In this document: piece by piece, positions 11,935 to 22,978 of the stretch | Position numbering within the stretch: position 1 is the stretch's first letter | Layout of the letters: each line of letters begins with the position of its first letter | Assembly: GCA_963169105.1 (NCBI GenBank) | Contig: OY720643.1 | Coordinates: 81,699,696 to 81,763,695, forward strand | DNA: 64,000 nucleotides | Reading direction: 5' to 3' | DNA from: Ceriagrion tenellum | Lineage: Eukaryota > Arthropoda > Insecta > Odonata > Coenagrionidae | The notes under the pieces: generated by a model | Database searches by the model: none | What the model was told of the DNA's origin: nothing | What the model saw: the letters and a program-made list of their open reading frames with translations, nothing else | Translations under genes and position numbers: made by a program

Positions 11935-12519
11935 GATTCAGGCGAGATATCGGGCGAGAATACCAACCTTAAAACTATTATTAAAGATGGAGTTGTGGGA
12001 AGAAATGTGGGTGGCAACAAGGAAGGAAATGGAAACCGAAGGCGGATCATTGCAACTAGAGCGGTGGCCATTCATGCGGATGCTAAGCGGAGTCGTGGTC
12101 AAACCAATGTAAAAGTTAGGGCATAGTGGACAAAGGAGGATATAAACAACATTAGGGGAAATGCAGGAGAGTGGGGGGACGGACGGAAGATGAAAGGCAA
12201 GGAATTTATCAGGCAGAGGCTGGGTGATGAGGATGCTGCAAGTTTTGCAACGTGGGCGATTGCAAGGCGTTGGAAGGGATTTAAAAGTGCTAATGATTGA
12301 TTTAAAAAGAGGTTTAGTGATTTTAAAGAGGGCAAAGAAGTTGGGGGGGCGTCTTAAAGTGAGAGAAGGACAACGAAGGAAAATTTTGGAAGTAGTAAGG
12401 CTGTCAGAAATGATGGGGTAGAGGTTTTTGACTATACGACGGATGGAGTGAATTCCAGGGAAGTAGGTGGTACAGAGGGAGATTTGATCACGAGGACGCT
12501 TATTAAGAGAGAGATTTAG
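11935..12519 (+). pseudogene. Degenerate open frame of about 195 codons, identity unknown
   Basis: Reading from GATTCAGGCGAG, one plus-strand frame runs about 195 codons with only three internal stops, at about 12124-12126, 12298-12300 and 12355-12357, before a final stop near 12519. It includes RAVAIHADAKRSRG, then WTKEDINNIRGNAGEWGDG and ATWAIARRWKGFK. The composition is rich in Lys, Arg, Glu and Gly, and no methionine start is obvious. The W-x3-D and RRWKGF pattern vaguely recalls Myb-like segments of some retrotransposon proteins, but I cannot assign it. It may be a retroelement ORF or a host pseudogene, and purine-rich composition by itself keeps stops fewer in such a frame. Confidence 0.4.
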
Positions 12520-12989
12520 AAGAGGAAGGTCGTTGTAGGAAGATTGCTAACTATTATAGAGAAGCTATGCCGAGTAAAACACCACCAGTTAACATATGAC
12601 TATTGCTCTAATTTCAAATTCTGCGCCGTAAACAATATTTCTTGCATAATTCGTATAACATATTGCATGGTTATTTATATCGTATAAGCGGATATACTGA
12701 AGTGTGGTCCAAATATTACTTTAATTTTGCTACACACCTTATAGATCAGAAGCACAACAGTAAATTTAATGCTACCGTTGTACATAATCAATGTATGGGA
12801 AAAAACTTGTCGTCATGAAGTTTGAAATTTCTTCAGTCTGTAAAAACAAATATGTACCCATTGGAAATGACTATTTTCATTCTGACCATTCACCCCCGAT
12901 TTTATCAAATTTACTTAACGCATCCATTTTGTGAGAGCCTTCTCTTTTGTTAAATATTTCCCTAATGATGAATTTGATCTATCTTTTAC
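12520..12989. other. Unassigned sequence upstream of the Penelope-like fragment
   Basis: It may include decayed upstream coding sequence of the following element, but I could not hold a single frame through it. No motif was recognised. Confidence 0.35.
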
Positions 12990-13488
12990 GTCTTCTTATA
13001 ATTTGAGGAACTTGCCAAGTTAGTGTAAAGATCGCATACATCCAAACAAGAGGGGTGTATATGCCCTACATTGTAATGCCTGCAACAGTGTGCATGTTGG
13101 GCAAACTCAGAGAAATGTTATAATTAGGACCAAAGAACATTATAATGTTTTTAAAAACAATATTGAAAATATACGTAACTTCGCCAAACATCTTTTGTGT
13201 AACGGTCATAGCAGTGCATTTGAAACCAAAATCCTACTCTGTAATAACAATTCACGTGAGCTCGATGCCCTCGAGTAATTAGAATTTCTGAGGAAAATTA
13301 ATGACCCTGATGTGTATGTTGCCAATGAATTCTTATTCCAATCCCCCTCCCAGCAGTTGCACATTGATATCTGCCACCTCTCTCTCCCCTTACTCCCATT
13401 TTTCTCCTTTCTTCCACCCCCCATATTTACCCTCTCTCCTCTTTCCCCAATATATAAGAGTTCCCGAACTTGTTCTGCACCTGATGAT
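12990..13488 (+). mobile_element. Penelope-like element: GIY-YIG endonuclease end, left part
   Basis: One frame reads NLRNLPS, a stop, CKDRIHPNKR, then GVYALHCNACNSVHVGQT followed by QRNVIIRTKEHYN and FAKHLLCNGHS. This is the GIY-YIG endonuclease that closes Penelope-like polyproteins: the first Tyr of the motif is present and the second motif is represented by VHVGQT in place of the usual YIGQT. After a stop at about 13276 the same frame stays open through a proline- and serine-rich, CT-rich tract to the sequence CACCTGATGAT, the usual 3' junction of these elements. The reverse transcriptase half is not recognisable upstream. The copy is interrupted at 13488 by the LINE at 13489-14122 and resumes at 14136. 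Confidence 0.8.
13476..13488. repeat. Left target-site duplication of the I-like LINE
   Basis: TGCACCTGATGAT is repeated at 14123-14135 with one base changed (TGCACCTGATCAT). The pair lies exactly at the two ends of the minus-strand LINE insertion. Confidence 0.85.
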
Positions 13489-14122
13489 TAGATTAGATTA
13501 GATTAGATATATTGTTGGTGGAGTTCCTCCAAGGAGGACCTGGGGCACCTAGACATATTGGTCCTTTGTTCTAACCACCATCTCCTGGTTACCCGTGGAG
13601 TCCAATGGCCTTATTGAAGGCCAGCATATCCTTTATAGGAGTAACCCTGATTTCAGCTGGATCGGGGAAAGGAGATCCAAGATGCCTTATTCTGGTCCTC
13701 ATCAAGGCAGGACAGTCACAAAGAACGTGTGATGTTGTTTTGTTCTCTTCTTTGCACCATCTGCATCTGGCGGAGTCCGCCAGCTTCAAGAGATGAAGGT
13801 GCCTTATGACCTGATAGTGCCCAGTTAGGAGATCCACTATCGTGCGTAGTTGACCTCTATTTAGCAATATAAGTCTTCTTGCTAGTCCCGGTTTGGGTCC
13901 TATAAAAAGCTTGGCTTGTCTGAGCTCTTGTGTATTTCACCAGATCTCAGAATGGCGGGCAAGGCCCTACTTCTTGATCTCAGTGATTCCTGCTGAAGAT
14001 GCGATTGGAAAGTGAGGCTCTGGTCCCATCGGTGAGTGGTTTGAGCCTTCTTTTGCGAGTTGATCCGCAATCTCGTTTCCGGTTATACCCTCGTGTCCGG
14101 GGACCCAGAAGAGTTCAACAAG
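13489..14122 (-). mobile_element. I-like LINE 3' end (RNase H and CCHC region) inserted in the Penelope-like element
   Basis: A single minus-strand frame from 14122 to about 13589 reads FWVPGHEGITGNEIAD (the last catalytic Asp region of an RNase H domain), then after two stop codons continues through LLNRGQLRTIVDLLTGHY and the finger CRWCKEENKTTSHVLCDCP. RNase H with a terminal CCHC finger is typical of I/LOA-type LINEs. The 3' tail is a TAATC repeat, seen on the plus strand as GATTA units at 13487-13507. The insert is flanked by TGCACCTGATGAT (13476-13488) and TGCACCTGATCAT (14123-14135), a 13-bp target duplication with one mismatch. It is 5'-truncated and inactive. Confidence 0.88.
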
Positions 14123-14135
14123 TGCACCTGATCAT
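14123..14135. repeat. Right target-site duplication of the I-like LINE
   Basis: This is the partner of 13476-13488. Removing the LINE and one duplicate restores a continuous Penelope-like 3' region. Confidence 0.85.
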
Positions 14136-14325
14136 GCTACTTATGTATTAAAACCCGTAACGTGTTTTGTGTGCTTTTTTATAGTTAAGTAAAAGTTATC
14201 ATTAAATATGTCTATACATAAGCTTGGAATACTGAAAAAATTGTACCTTGATAAATGACAGTGCTGATGTCGAAACCTTGGTCGGAGTGAGTAAAACTCT
14301 GTGAAAACTGAACAACATCTTTATT
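14136..14325 (+). mobile_element. Penelope-like element, right part (3' region)
   Basis: This continues the CACCTGATGAT junction after the LINE. It includes GTGCTGATGTCGAAACC at about 14262-14278, a CTGATG...GAAAC word typical of the 3' regions of these elements. The right boundary is approximate. Confidence 0.55.
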
Positions 14326-14878
14326 TGTGAGATCATGGCTTCTATGCTCCATTTCCACAAAATATCATATGATACGCTAAACTTTATTGAGTTCGACTTT
14401 CTAGAAAATTTAGTTATTTTGTTTCTTTTAGTTTTATTTTTATTTTAGTTAAAATTTAATAAAATAAAATAAATAATAAAATAAAGTAAAAAAAATTTTA
14501 AAAAATGTAGTTAAAATGTTCTCTTAATGTCTTACAATTCAGCTCCAGCCATCTTAACACCTGTTTTTGCACGTCTTTCTTTTTCTCAATGCTATCCTTT
14601 GATGTATCATTTATGTCGAGATTTAAAGAATTTTCATCGGATGCGATAAGCATGTAGGATTAAGGCATTTGTCCAGTCTGGCTTATTTTCTCCTCTAAGT
14701 CGCCCCGATCCTAATGGGGATTATTTTATCCCTGGAGCAAGTTGCTAGGAGAAATGTCATCACGTCGCATATTGGTAAATGGAAGTCTAAATCTTCTGGG
14801 AAGACTGTGGTTCGTGGCTGCCTTCCGCTGGGCGTCAGACGATTCCTTGAACTTTTATCTCACCCAAATATGTATTAC
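14326..14878. other. AT-rich spacer
   Basis: 14380-14520 is very A+T-rich, with AAATAAAATAA-like runs. No gene or repeat family was recognised. Confidence 0.45.
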
Positions 14879-15175
14879 TTCATCTACATCTATATCTACA
14901 TACTACCCTGCGAGCCACGGCATGGGTGTGTGGTAGGGGGTGTTAGAACACCAGCCGTCTAAAGATATAGGGATAAGGTGTTGGCAGGAGAAATGGTAAC
15001 GAGTATGATTGGAGTGTATTTGGGAGAGTTTTTATTGTGGCCGCTTATTGTGAGCGGAAAGAACGAGTTTTTGTACCTATCTGTTCGAAAATGTATCTCT
15101 CTTATTTCTTCACTTCTGTCAGACCTAGAGATGTAGTGAAGCGTTATGATAATATTCTCCTTGTCGCTCTGAAAC
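14879..15175 (-). mobile_element. LINE-B1 3' end, truncated copy
   Basis: The plus strand begins CATCTACATCTATATCTACA and continues CCCTGCGAGCCACGGCATGG and the TGAAA/ATGGTAAC block of the B1 family. The part near 15030-15170 aligns with the coding end of the 49-kb copy. It stops abruptly after CGCTCTGAAAC at 15175, where unrelated sequence begins. Confidence 0.8.
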
Positions 15176-15512
15176 CATGATTACTTCAAGAAAATAACGT
15201 CTATGTTTATGACGAATGGAGTTACTTAGTACCGTTCCGATATCCTTGATGTACGTCATGAGTGGATTCTGCTGATACTGATGCCTCTGCAGAAAAAACG
15301 GATGATTTTTTTCCAAAATTACATTTTTTCCAAAATAGAGAACATATTTACTGTTACTTTTCCTTAAATCTGCGATCCCCATTACTTGTAACCACAGCAG
15401 AGTTAGGGGGAACAAACTGAAGGAGGCTCATACCAATGCTTATGAAAATCGGAGGATAGGTAATAGGAGATAGAGGGACTATGGTTTATTCTCACCGATA
15501 GTCTCCCGGGAG
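15176..15512. other. Unassigned segment between two LINE-B1 pieces
   Basis: A minus-strand frame of about 90 codons spans 15415-15125 but has no ATG at its start. It includes RHQYQQNPLMTYIKDIGTVL. I do not recognise it. It may be part of a different insertion or of a diverged LINE. Confidence 0.3.
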
Positions 15513-15639
15513 GTGACAGTTACCTCATATATTATATTTTATTATAATGTATTCCACAAACTATTTATCTCTCAGTGTGGCCTATCCATTCAGACAAGAG
15601 GTGGTGGGCTTGTGATAGTGGGCCCTATGGTATTCTCTT

Positions 15640-16095
15640 CCCTATTTTCTACACACATACAAAATATATGTTGCACAGCATTAAAAAAACTAGGTTTTCT
15701 TAAACGTATAATAGGAAGGTCCTCGGATGAAAATGCCAAAAAGAGATGCTACTTCGCTCGGGTTAGGTCACACCTCGAATACGCCGCGAGCATTTGGGAC
15801 CCTGGTCACAGAGATTTATTAAAAAAAATAATAAAATACAAAAGAAAGCAGTGTGTTTCGTTATAAACTGCTACTAGTGTACATATAGTGTCTCAAAACT
15901 GTTAGAGAGATAAAGGTGGGAGCACCTAGAGACCCGGAAACTACACACTAGGCTTAGGTTGCTTGAGAAATTGAGAACTGATATGTTTCAGAGCGACACA
16001 GAGAATATTATCATGACTCCTCACTACATCTCTAGTCCTGACAGATGCGATAAAATAAGAGAGATCCCCTGCCGAGCAGATAGGTACAAAAACTA
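15640..16095 (+). mobile_element. LINE-B1 reverse transcriptase C-terminus, plus-strand copy
   Basis: The plus strand reads FLKRIIGRSSDENAKKRCYF and then ARVRSHLEYAASIWDPG up to a stop near 15866. In another frame it continues LETRKLHTRLRLLEKLRTDM and YISSPDRCDKIREIPC. The same two segments occur in the minus-strand copy at 49.0-49.6 kb, so this is the same family in opposite orientation. The expected FFPRTIRDH end is lost at about 16095, where the sequence changes. The copy is inactive. Confidence 0.82.
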
Positions 16096-16139
16096 GACTC
16101 TAGAAACTAGAAAAAACTTTCTCAATCATATTTCACGAA

Positions 16140-16510
16140 GTTTGTAAGGAAGGTGCATATTTCACGAAATTCGCACTTACGCATGAAATTTCCGGCATTA
16201 TTAAGTTATTTCTGGTGATATTTGTCTATAGCATTAATAATTCAAACCAGTTGTTGAATCATAACTATTGAACTGCATAGTAGTCTTTTTGATTACGTGG
16301 CATTCTCTTAGTTTCTGGTCTGCCAGTGCATTGTTATCCTGACTGCTTTAAGTCTGAGCTTAGCGGCCTGGAGAACGTGTGCTGATTTGAACATGCGGGA
16401 GGCTGATTTGAACTGGGAGGAGTGCTACATGTTTGGTGTGGAATCGCCCCGTGCCACACACCCTAGTGGCGGCTTGCACGTTGTTTCGTAGGAGTAGGTG
16501 AGGGATTCTT
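16140..16510 (+). mobile_element. LINE-B2 3' UTR copy
   Basis: It aligns with 1400-1735. Shared words include GATTTGAACTGGGA, then GGTGTGGAATCGCCC, CACACACCCTAGTGG and CGGCTTGCACG. It follows the B1 coding piece directly, so either B1 and B2 are one family with variable 3' UTRs or two insertions abut here. Confidence 0.7.
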
Positions 16511-17904
16511 CATGCTCTAGGCCTAACATAGTGTCTGCCACCAGGTTAGCAGCCAAAGCTGCATCATCTTCCTTCTCTTCTGCGTTCCGGATGAATTAGT
16601 GATGATAATCATCGGAATTCTCTTCATATTAATCTGATGTACGTCAAAATTCTTGCAAGAAGTCCGCTTACTAGTAGATAATTTAAGCGAATTTTTATAA
16701 TCAACTTTCCTATTTGTACTGTACTTGGGATGCACCTCCTATTGAACTTACGATATGATCAGGATCTCATTAAAAATCTACGTTGTCGCCAAGCTTCGAA
16801 CCCAGGCCCACATAATGGTGAAAAAAATGCTGAAATGGTGGAATGAAATAGTAGGCTTTTTAGATCTTATACTGGTGTATTGTAGTAAATTTCCATCAAA
16901 CTAATCCTGGATACTGAATCACTTAAAAAGCTCTATATTTTTACTACTATTATTTACCCTCACGATCTCGAACGACTCGAAACGTAGAAGAGGGAATAAA
17001 GACAGCAATTTATACGGAGAGTAGAGAGATAGACCTGTCAACACTAATAGACATGGGGATTATGCATCTTTTTTCCTTTCCAACGACGGAATAGCTCGGT
17101 GAACGAGTGCTTACAACGTTTCAATTGAGATAAATCGTGAGTCGGAATAAAAGGAGGATAAAAAATGAAGACGAGGTCGTATGTAGGTGATGGAGGAAGA
17201 ATGGAATTCCGCGTCGCTAAGTTGAATTTAAAAATAGACCGGTTTGGCAAAATGGTGACACTGGGCTCGTAGTAGTCTTTGGAAAGACTTGGAGAATATC
17301 TGGCGTGGGAGGATGATAGGGGTCCACGACCTACTTAGCCTCCCATATAACCTCACCACGTCCCGCTCGAGAAAAAGACGTTAGGATAAATGGGGAAAAA
17401 AAATAATTCACGAATTCGGAGTGGAGCCCAAGCGGAATCCGATACTTTTCACTTGATTCCTAGCAAGTTATTATCTTCAGGACTAGATATAAATCTCCAT
17501 TCTTTTTATCATCTCCATTGTAAAGTGTCCGGGTTTGACTTGAATGGGAATCGTGTAGACCGTTAACCATTTGCAATTCCTCTGGAAATGAGTTCCTTAT
17601 TTGATAGGTGGGAAATTTCTTTACCTTCTCGGCGAGCGCAAGGACCCTCACATCCCAGTTCTGAGACTGATGGTGTCTGAGAGAGAATCGGGTTGGTGAG
17701 ATGACTGGCGTACGAGCTTCCCAGTACAAATTAAAGCTTGTTAAAGTTAGCCATCCGGTACTATCAATGCAAGATTATACCATGATTGTAATTAGATTAA
17801 AATACGAAACCAATCTTAGCTTAATCCAACCATTTTCCAATGGAAGAGAAAAATACTTCTAAAAAGGGCTAATTTAGAGGCCCATACGGCTCTGGAGGCT
17901 ATAT
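16511..17904. other. Unassigned sequence, about 1.4 kb
   Basis: No supported gene. A box-B-like word on the minus strand (CTTCGAACCCAGG at about 16795) hints at a decayed SINE. Weak similarity to SINE-N blocks near 17430-17460 was too poor to annotate. Confidence 0.4.
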
Positions 17905-18330
17905 CACCTGACTACCCTGCATGCCGTCGTATGGATATGTAGCAGGAGGTGTTAAGATATCGAGTAAAGGTGTTAAGAATTAGGTTTTTGAAGGTGAAAT
18001 GGTGAATAATAGTATTGTATTTTCCATGACGCTCTGTTTTTATAATGGTTACTTTTTGTAAGTGAAAAGAATGAATTTTTGTACCTATCTGCTTGGAAAT
18101 GTATCTCTCTTATTTTATTCCATCTGTTGAAAAGTAAGCCTAACATGTAGTCCCCAAATCTCTAGTGGCTACCGACCTCCCTCTAAATATATTCAAATGC
18201 TGGGGACACTTAATATTCGCTCGTAGCGGTTTTTTTTAGATGAGCGCAGCTATTATTTGTCTTTCATTGATTTTTTGGTTAAATATTTCCGTCCAAGATC
18301 CTAAATAATTGCGGTGCATTCAAAATGTGG
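17905..18330 (-). mobile_element. LINE-B1 3' end, longer decayed copy
   Basis: The plus strand shows ACCCTGCATGCCGTCGTATG, then AGGTGAAATGGTGAA and a block matching the coding end of the 49-kb copy, reaching the region that in intact copies precedes the LEYAASIWDP segment. Reading frames are broken by stops and indels. Confidence 0.72.
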
Positions 18331-18554
18331 TATAATATTTTTTCTCTTTATTCTCATATGGAGCTTCCCAATCTGTCTATGTCATGAGGAGCATGCTAAA
18401 TTTTAATAGATTTCATCGAGCGGTTTGGAAATCTTCAGCGTTAAAATGAAACGAATTCATAACTTCCCATCCCTTTCAAATTCCGGCGATGGAGGAGATA
18501 GTTTATGTTGAGAACTTACTTACGTGGTATGTGGAGAACTCCCTATATTCAATG

Positions 18555-18670
18555 GGATTTTAGACTGTGGTACGCTTGGCGCCCCTGGTTAAGAGCAGGT
18601 AAATGGAGACTCTCCACCCATCTAGTCTTCTCCAAATATCCCTTCCTTTACCAACATATCCAATTATCCT
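18555..18670 (+). mobile_element. SINE-N fragment
   Basis: It contains TAGACTGTGG, CTTGGCGCCCCTGGTTAAGA and a CT-rich end with CATATCCAATTATCC. These match the central and 3' parts of the copies at 7.8 and 56.6 kb. The tRNA head is missing. Confidence 0.6.
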
Positions 18671-19933
18671 ATACGAAGCAACGAGCATCAGTTGTCGATC
18701 GTTGAAGGAAGGATAACATTCTATTTTCACCCTTCACATTTAAAACTGACTTAGTCGACGAAATGGTGGAGAGATGCACGTTTTAGCAGAGAATTACAAA
18801 ATGTCCGACTTCTTACGCTCCATATAACCAATGAATTAATTCTTCGTAGAAGCTTGTTATCCTGTTTCTCTGAATTCGACACAAGTCGTGTAAGTGATAG
18901 TACACTACTGCTATGGTTAGAGTTCCCTTCAGCCTGGCGGTGTATGTCCAAATTTTTTCCGGCTCCCAAACTAACAGTTCTGTCGGACGAGTAAAAATAT
19001 CTGTCCTATCCGCGTTATTAATGGCGAAGCGTACGCATATCCTTTGCATTCAGGCGATTTGAGTACCAAAAATTTCAGAGCTCAGTCCTAAATGAATGCG
19101 GTGTAATCTCTTCGTGGACAAACTAATGAGAAGAAATATCTATATCGTTATATCCGTGGACTTATCTCTATTTGCTTGATAAATCCTGATTTTTTCAAAG
19201 TAATCAAAGGGATTTTTCTCCAAGAGCAAGTTTGTGGGAAACTTTGTACATATAATCCGATTAAGAATTTCTCAATAAAAATGAATTAAATTAAATTTTT
19301 CCATTTTTTTCCCATATTTAAACACCTTTCTTAGTGGCGCATGAGTAATATTTTGCAGTAATCTACGAAGAACTTCCGATATGATATATATATTTTTTTA
19401 TTTGTCGCGAAATGAAACAAGTCACCTAATTATAATCTTATCTAACTAATACCAACGTGTCAAGCTAAGTAAAAGACACCAAAATCAAACTTAACTAGAT
19501 ATTTCACCCACAACATTCCGAGCAGTACACCGAAAAATATCAGCATATCAAGTCATTGCATTCTTACATTAAGGCAAAAATGTGCAATATAATTGTTGTG
19601 TCATTCCCATTACGGCATGTATGGAACGCTTCTCTGAATAAATAGATATGATGAAATAAAATGTGGTCAAATTATTATTTCCGACTTAGGCAACAAATTA
19701 TTGAATAATTTACTTAAAAATGAAAATTATTCGAATGTGTTTTACCAAGTAACTTATGAATTTTGGTAAATCGGGGGTGTTGTATTCAATCGCATTCATT
19801 GATTTACATTAAAAATACCTCACAGTAATATCGTGAATCTCATTTCCTCAATATAATATGTACTGCCATTGATATACTGAAATGAATTTCTTCTTCACAC
19901 AGTCATTACACAGGATAATAATGATTTACCCTC
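18671..19933. other. Unassigned sequence, about 1.26 kb
   Basis: AT-rich towards the right side. No gene or repeat family was recognised. Confidence 0.45.
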
Positions 19934-19937
19934 TTAA

Positions 19938-20587
19938 GGTAGTTTGAGCGTCACACCCCTACGTCCTGCTGTTTTTTTATCTGTCTACATCTTGTCTTCC
20001 ACCTAGAAAATATATCACTGCAACTCAAAACTATTCATCCGTCTAAAGGTAGTTTGAGTGAAATATCATTTCAGCTGCAAATCATTGAGTTGGGTCTTAT
20101 AATAACGAAAAAAATCTCTTCCATTCAAAGATACAAAAATATCAACCCCTACAGGACTACTTTCCGTGAATTTTGACAAAAAAATACCAGCCCTTTTACA
20201 TGGAAAATGGTGCGCTTATGCTCTCCAGACAGACCTTGTTTCAAAAATTAGGAATTTCTAACACCTAGATCTCGTCGAAAAATCAAGAGTGAGTCGTTTT
20301 CATGTTTTCACGACTTTTTTTGAAAATGAATCATATCGTCCCCGCAGTAATCTTTTCATAATGACAACAAAGCTTTCGTTGTGAAGGGATTTCAAAAGTT
20401 CCGCTTGAAATAATTAGTTAAATTAAAGACAAGTAGATATTTTCATTAAATTTCCAAGAATTTTGGTCATATAAAATTATATCATTGCACCAATTACAAT
20501 GCATGCTTCCTACAGCTGCCGGAATTGGAACGTATAATTCGAATGTGGTCTCCATTATGACTATGGGCCTATCTCACTCAAACCATC
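19938..20587. mobile_element. Candidate 650-bp TTAA-flanked DNA element
   Basis: TTAA at 19934-19937 and 20588-20591 flank the element. The outer 13 bases are GGTAGTTTGAGCG on the left and the inverted GATGGTTTGAGTG on the right, agreeing at 10 of 13 positions. A second copy of the left terminus, AAAGGTAGTTTGAGTGAAA, lies inside at about 20046. The part 20046-20205 aligns with 38467-38640. A TTAA duplication is the mark of piggyBac-type elements, but the termini are not the usual ones and there is no coding capacity, so the class is uncertain. Confidence 0.5.
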
Positions 20588-20591
20588 TTAA

Positions 20592-21099
20592 AAAGCAACG
20601 AGAGTACACTTAACGGGTGCACTTTACTTGCAATAGATGATCGCATTGACGGCAGAAATTTAAATTTATCTTCCAACGTCTTCAATAACCGAGACATACG
20701 TCATTCCCAAAAAATATAATTTGTACTATCTCCCCAAGTTGGAGTATTATTTGTAACCTTCTTGTTATGATTTTTATGAGTTTTTGTACTTTTTGTTTTT
20801 TTGTATATTCACCACAAAATGGCTTCATGCTGAATGTGTTATTTTTTTAAAATCAATAATTTTTAACAGCTTGGCGCTGATATCGTTGGCATTATTAATG
20901 AAAATCCAAGAGATCGATTACTCTACCATATGGGACGCCAGATGCTAGGCACGCAAACGATCTCGGAACCATCCCTATTGACTTCTACATTTTTTTCATT
21001 TATAAGGCTCTACTGGTTCGTGAATATCGTCCATGTTGGACTACGGCCAAGGACCTTTGCGCGTCTCAATTTAAACCCGAGTCTCAATTTTTCGCGCAT
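20592..21099. other. Unassigned sequence
   Basis: No gene or repeat was recognised in this AT-rich segment. Confidence 0.45.
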
Positions 21100-21830
21100 T
21101 TAATCCGTGCCGTTTAAAACCGTTCTCTAGAAAAAGAGGGAGACAAGAAAGAAAAGAATGTCCCGACTGGATCCGAGTTAAATCGACTCCCACCCACCAG
21201 AGTGACCTCGAAGAGAAGAAGAAGAAGAAAAAAAACGGAGTCGCGAGGGGAAGTCACTGGATCCCGATTCCGAGTATAAAATACACGCGCAGTCCCGCGC
21301 TCTTCGCAAAGAAAATGGAAGAGTAAACGTGGAAGGAGGTGGTTCGGGAAAGAAAGATATATGTATCACGCACACAGCGACACAGACACAGCGGAAGGCG
21401 GAGGCAAGAGATCCATCACCCCGGGGGGGGGGGGACACCCACGGTTCCCCTTCCCCTCACCACCCCGTAACCCAGCCTCCCGTACCAACCCCTGACCTTC
21501 CCCCCGCCCCCACGCCCACCTCCTCATTCCCCTTCCCCACAAGTCTTTGGGAATCCTTGCCACGAAAGGAGGCGAAGAGTGCGAAAAAAATAAGGGTGCA
21601 GCAGTTCCCTTAGGGACGAAAAATCCCAGTCTGCTGATCACAATTCACGCCGTAGAGAGTTTTCGCGCGAAAAAGGTTTGGCATAACCAGGGGGATGGGA
21701 GAGAAGAGGTGGGGGTATTGAGCGGTGTTAAGAATGGGTACGAGGGGGTTAAGAAAGAAACAGTGGAAAGGAGTGCAAAAAAATGAGAGACTTGGAACGG
21801 TTGGCACAGTGCGCATATGAGATCTATTTT
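21100..21830. other. GC- and CpG-rich block with a TATA-like word and a run of 12 G
   Basis: G+C is clearly higher than in the rest of the window. A TATAAAAT word at 21275-21282 is followed by CpG-rich sequence, and a run of 12 G lies at 21423-21434 directly after CCCC. Long purine-rich runs occur on the plus strand around 21140-21240. Overlapping short ORFs on both strands look like composition effects. It could be a promoter and 5' exon of a gene lying outside the window or read from this point, or an old repeat. No splice or protein evidence decides. Confidence 0.35.
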
Positions 21831-21947
21831 AAAAGTTAATTTCGTTTACTTCAGTGTGTCACAGCAAAAATTTTCTCTTCCTGGGTATGTTTGAGATGAG
21901 ATACCATTTTTCTTGTTATGACGATCTTATAAATCAGAGAAAAATCC

Positions 21948-22169
21948 AAAATAACACCAATAAACACGGGCTAAAAAGCGGAAAAAGATGTAAAATGACA
22001 ATGTTAACAGGTTGAAAGACAAAGAAAGGGTGAAGATTTTGAGAGATAAGTGACCAAAAGTCAAAAACAAAATACTAGACGATCGAAGAAAAGGTAAAAA
22101 TAATACAGTCGAGAATAATGATTTAGTAAGGTAGGGGCCATAACCTACGAGAAGGAAAAAATACTGCAT
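21948..22169. repeat. Direct repeat, left copy
   Basis: It pairs with 23384-23595. Both begin AAATAACACCAATAAACA and end near ACTGCAT. Shared blocks include TACTAGACGATCGAAGAAAA in this copy against TACTAGATGATCAAAGAAAA in the other. Identity is roughly three quarters by eye. Neither copy has coding potential or known family features. Confidence 0.7.
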
Positions 22170-22354
22170 TAGTCTCTTTGCTGAAACTGCAAATTTTCGG
22201 ACAGATGGAGAAAAGTAGCCGAAATAACTGCACTGACATTTTTTAAAGTAATCCTGAAAGCTAATGGCAGAAAAAATAGATATAGTTCATTCAGGTTCCG
22301 GCTTTGTATAACTTAAAATCTGGGTCAATTAGAATCTGCGATGTTTGCAGTGCG

Positions 22355-22412
22355 AAGTCCCCCTGCCAAACACCCTTAAGGTGGCTTCTAGAGTATAATG
22401 TAGATGTAAATG
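22355..22412 (+). mobile_element. LINE-B 3' terminus, plus orientation
   Basis: It reads CCCCCTGCCAAACACCCTTA, then AGGTGGCTTCTAGAG and TATAATGTAGATGTAAA. This is the terminal LINE-B hairpin and ATGTAG tail on the plus strand. Sequence before about 22355 cannot be matched to the family, so this is a very short or very diverged copy. Confidence 0.65.
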
Positions 22413-22978
22413 GAGAAATCCAATAAAATAAGGGCTTGGTCAATGTCGGAATAGGTAACTGAGCTAAGAAGAGTGAAGAAGACCAGTGTAGATGTATTGA
22501 ATATATTGGAGAGGGTAAGAGAGTTTAAGAGAGTATTTTTAAGGTGAGAACAACAGTGGAAAAGAGTCATTGATGGATACGAGACTATAGACAACTGCTT
22601 ACTTAGGAGTAAATATGGACTCCATTCAAGATAATAGCGTAGTTTTAACATATTGATTTGGCTTATAAGAAATAAAAAAAAAAAAATTTCACGACTGTAT
22701 GATTTTAAAAAAGTCTAACTTCATGGATTCTTCGGTCACATGATTCCCTTCTCCTAATGGCATTGGTCGTGTTAACCAATTGGCTACAAATTTTACTTGC
22801 TACCGCTCCATTATATCAGTTGAACTCTTAACGAGCCATGATGTACTACAGTAAGGAGCGAAAACATAAATAATTAAGGCCACGAGACAGCCAGGTACCT
22901 TAAACAGTAAGGTAAGGAGAAATTTCTAAAAAGCATGGGGAAAAAGGAAGAATATTTTAAACTATAATTGTGTTTAAT
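22413..22978. other. Unassigned sequence between repeats
   Basis: It shows no coding signal. An A-run occurs at about 22672-22687. Confidence 0.4.

Noticed and set aside
15125..15415. Minus-strand frame with NPLMTYIKDIG, considered as a host exon
   Set aside because: No ATG at its start, no consistent match to a known family, and it is flanked on both sides by LINE pieces.
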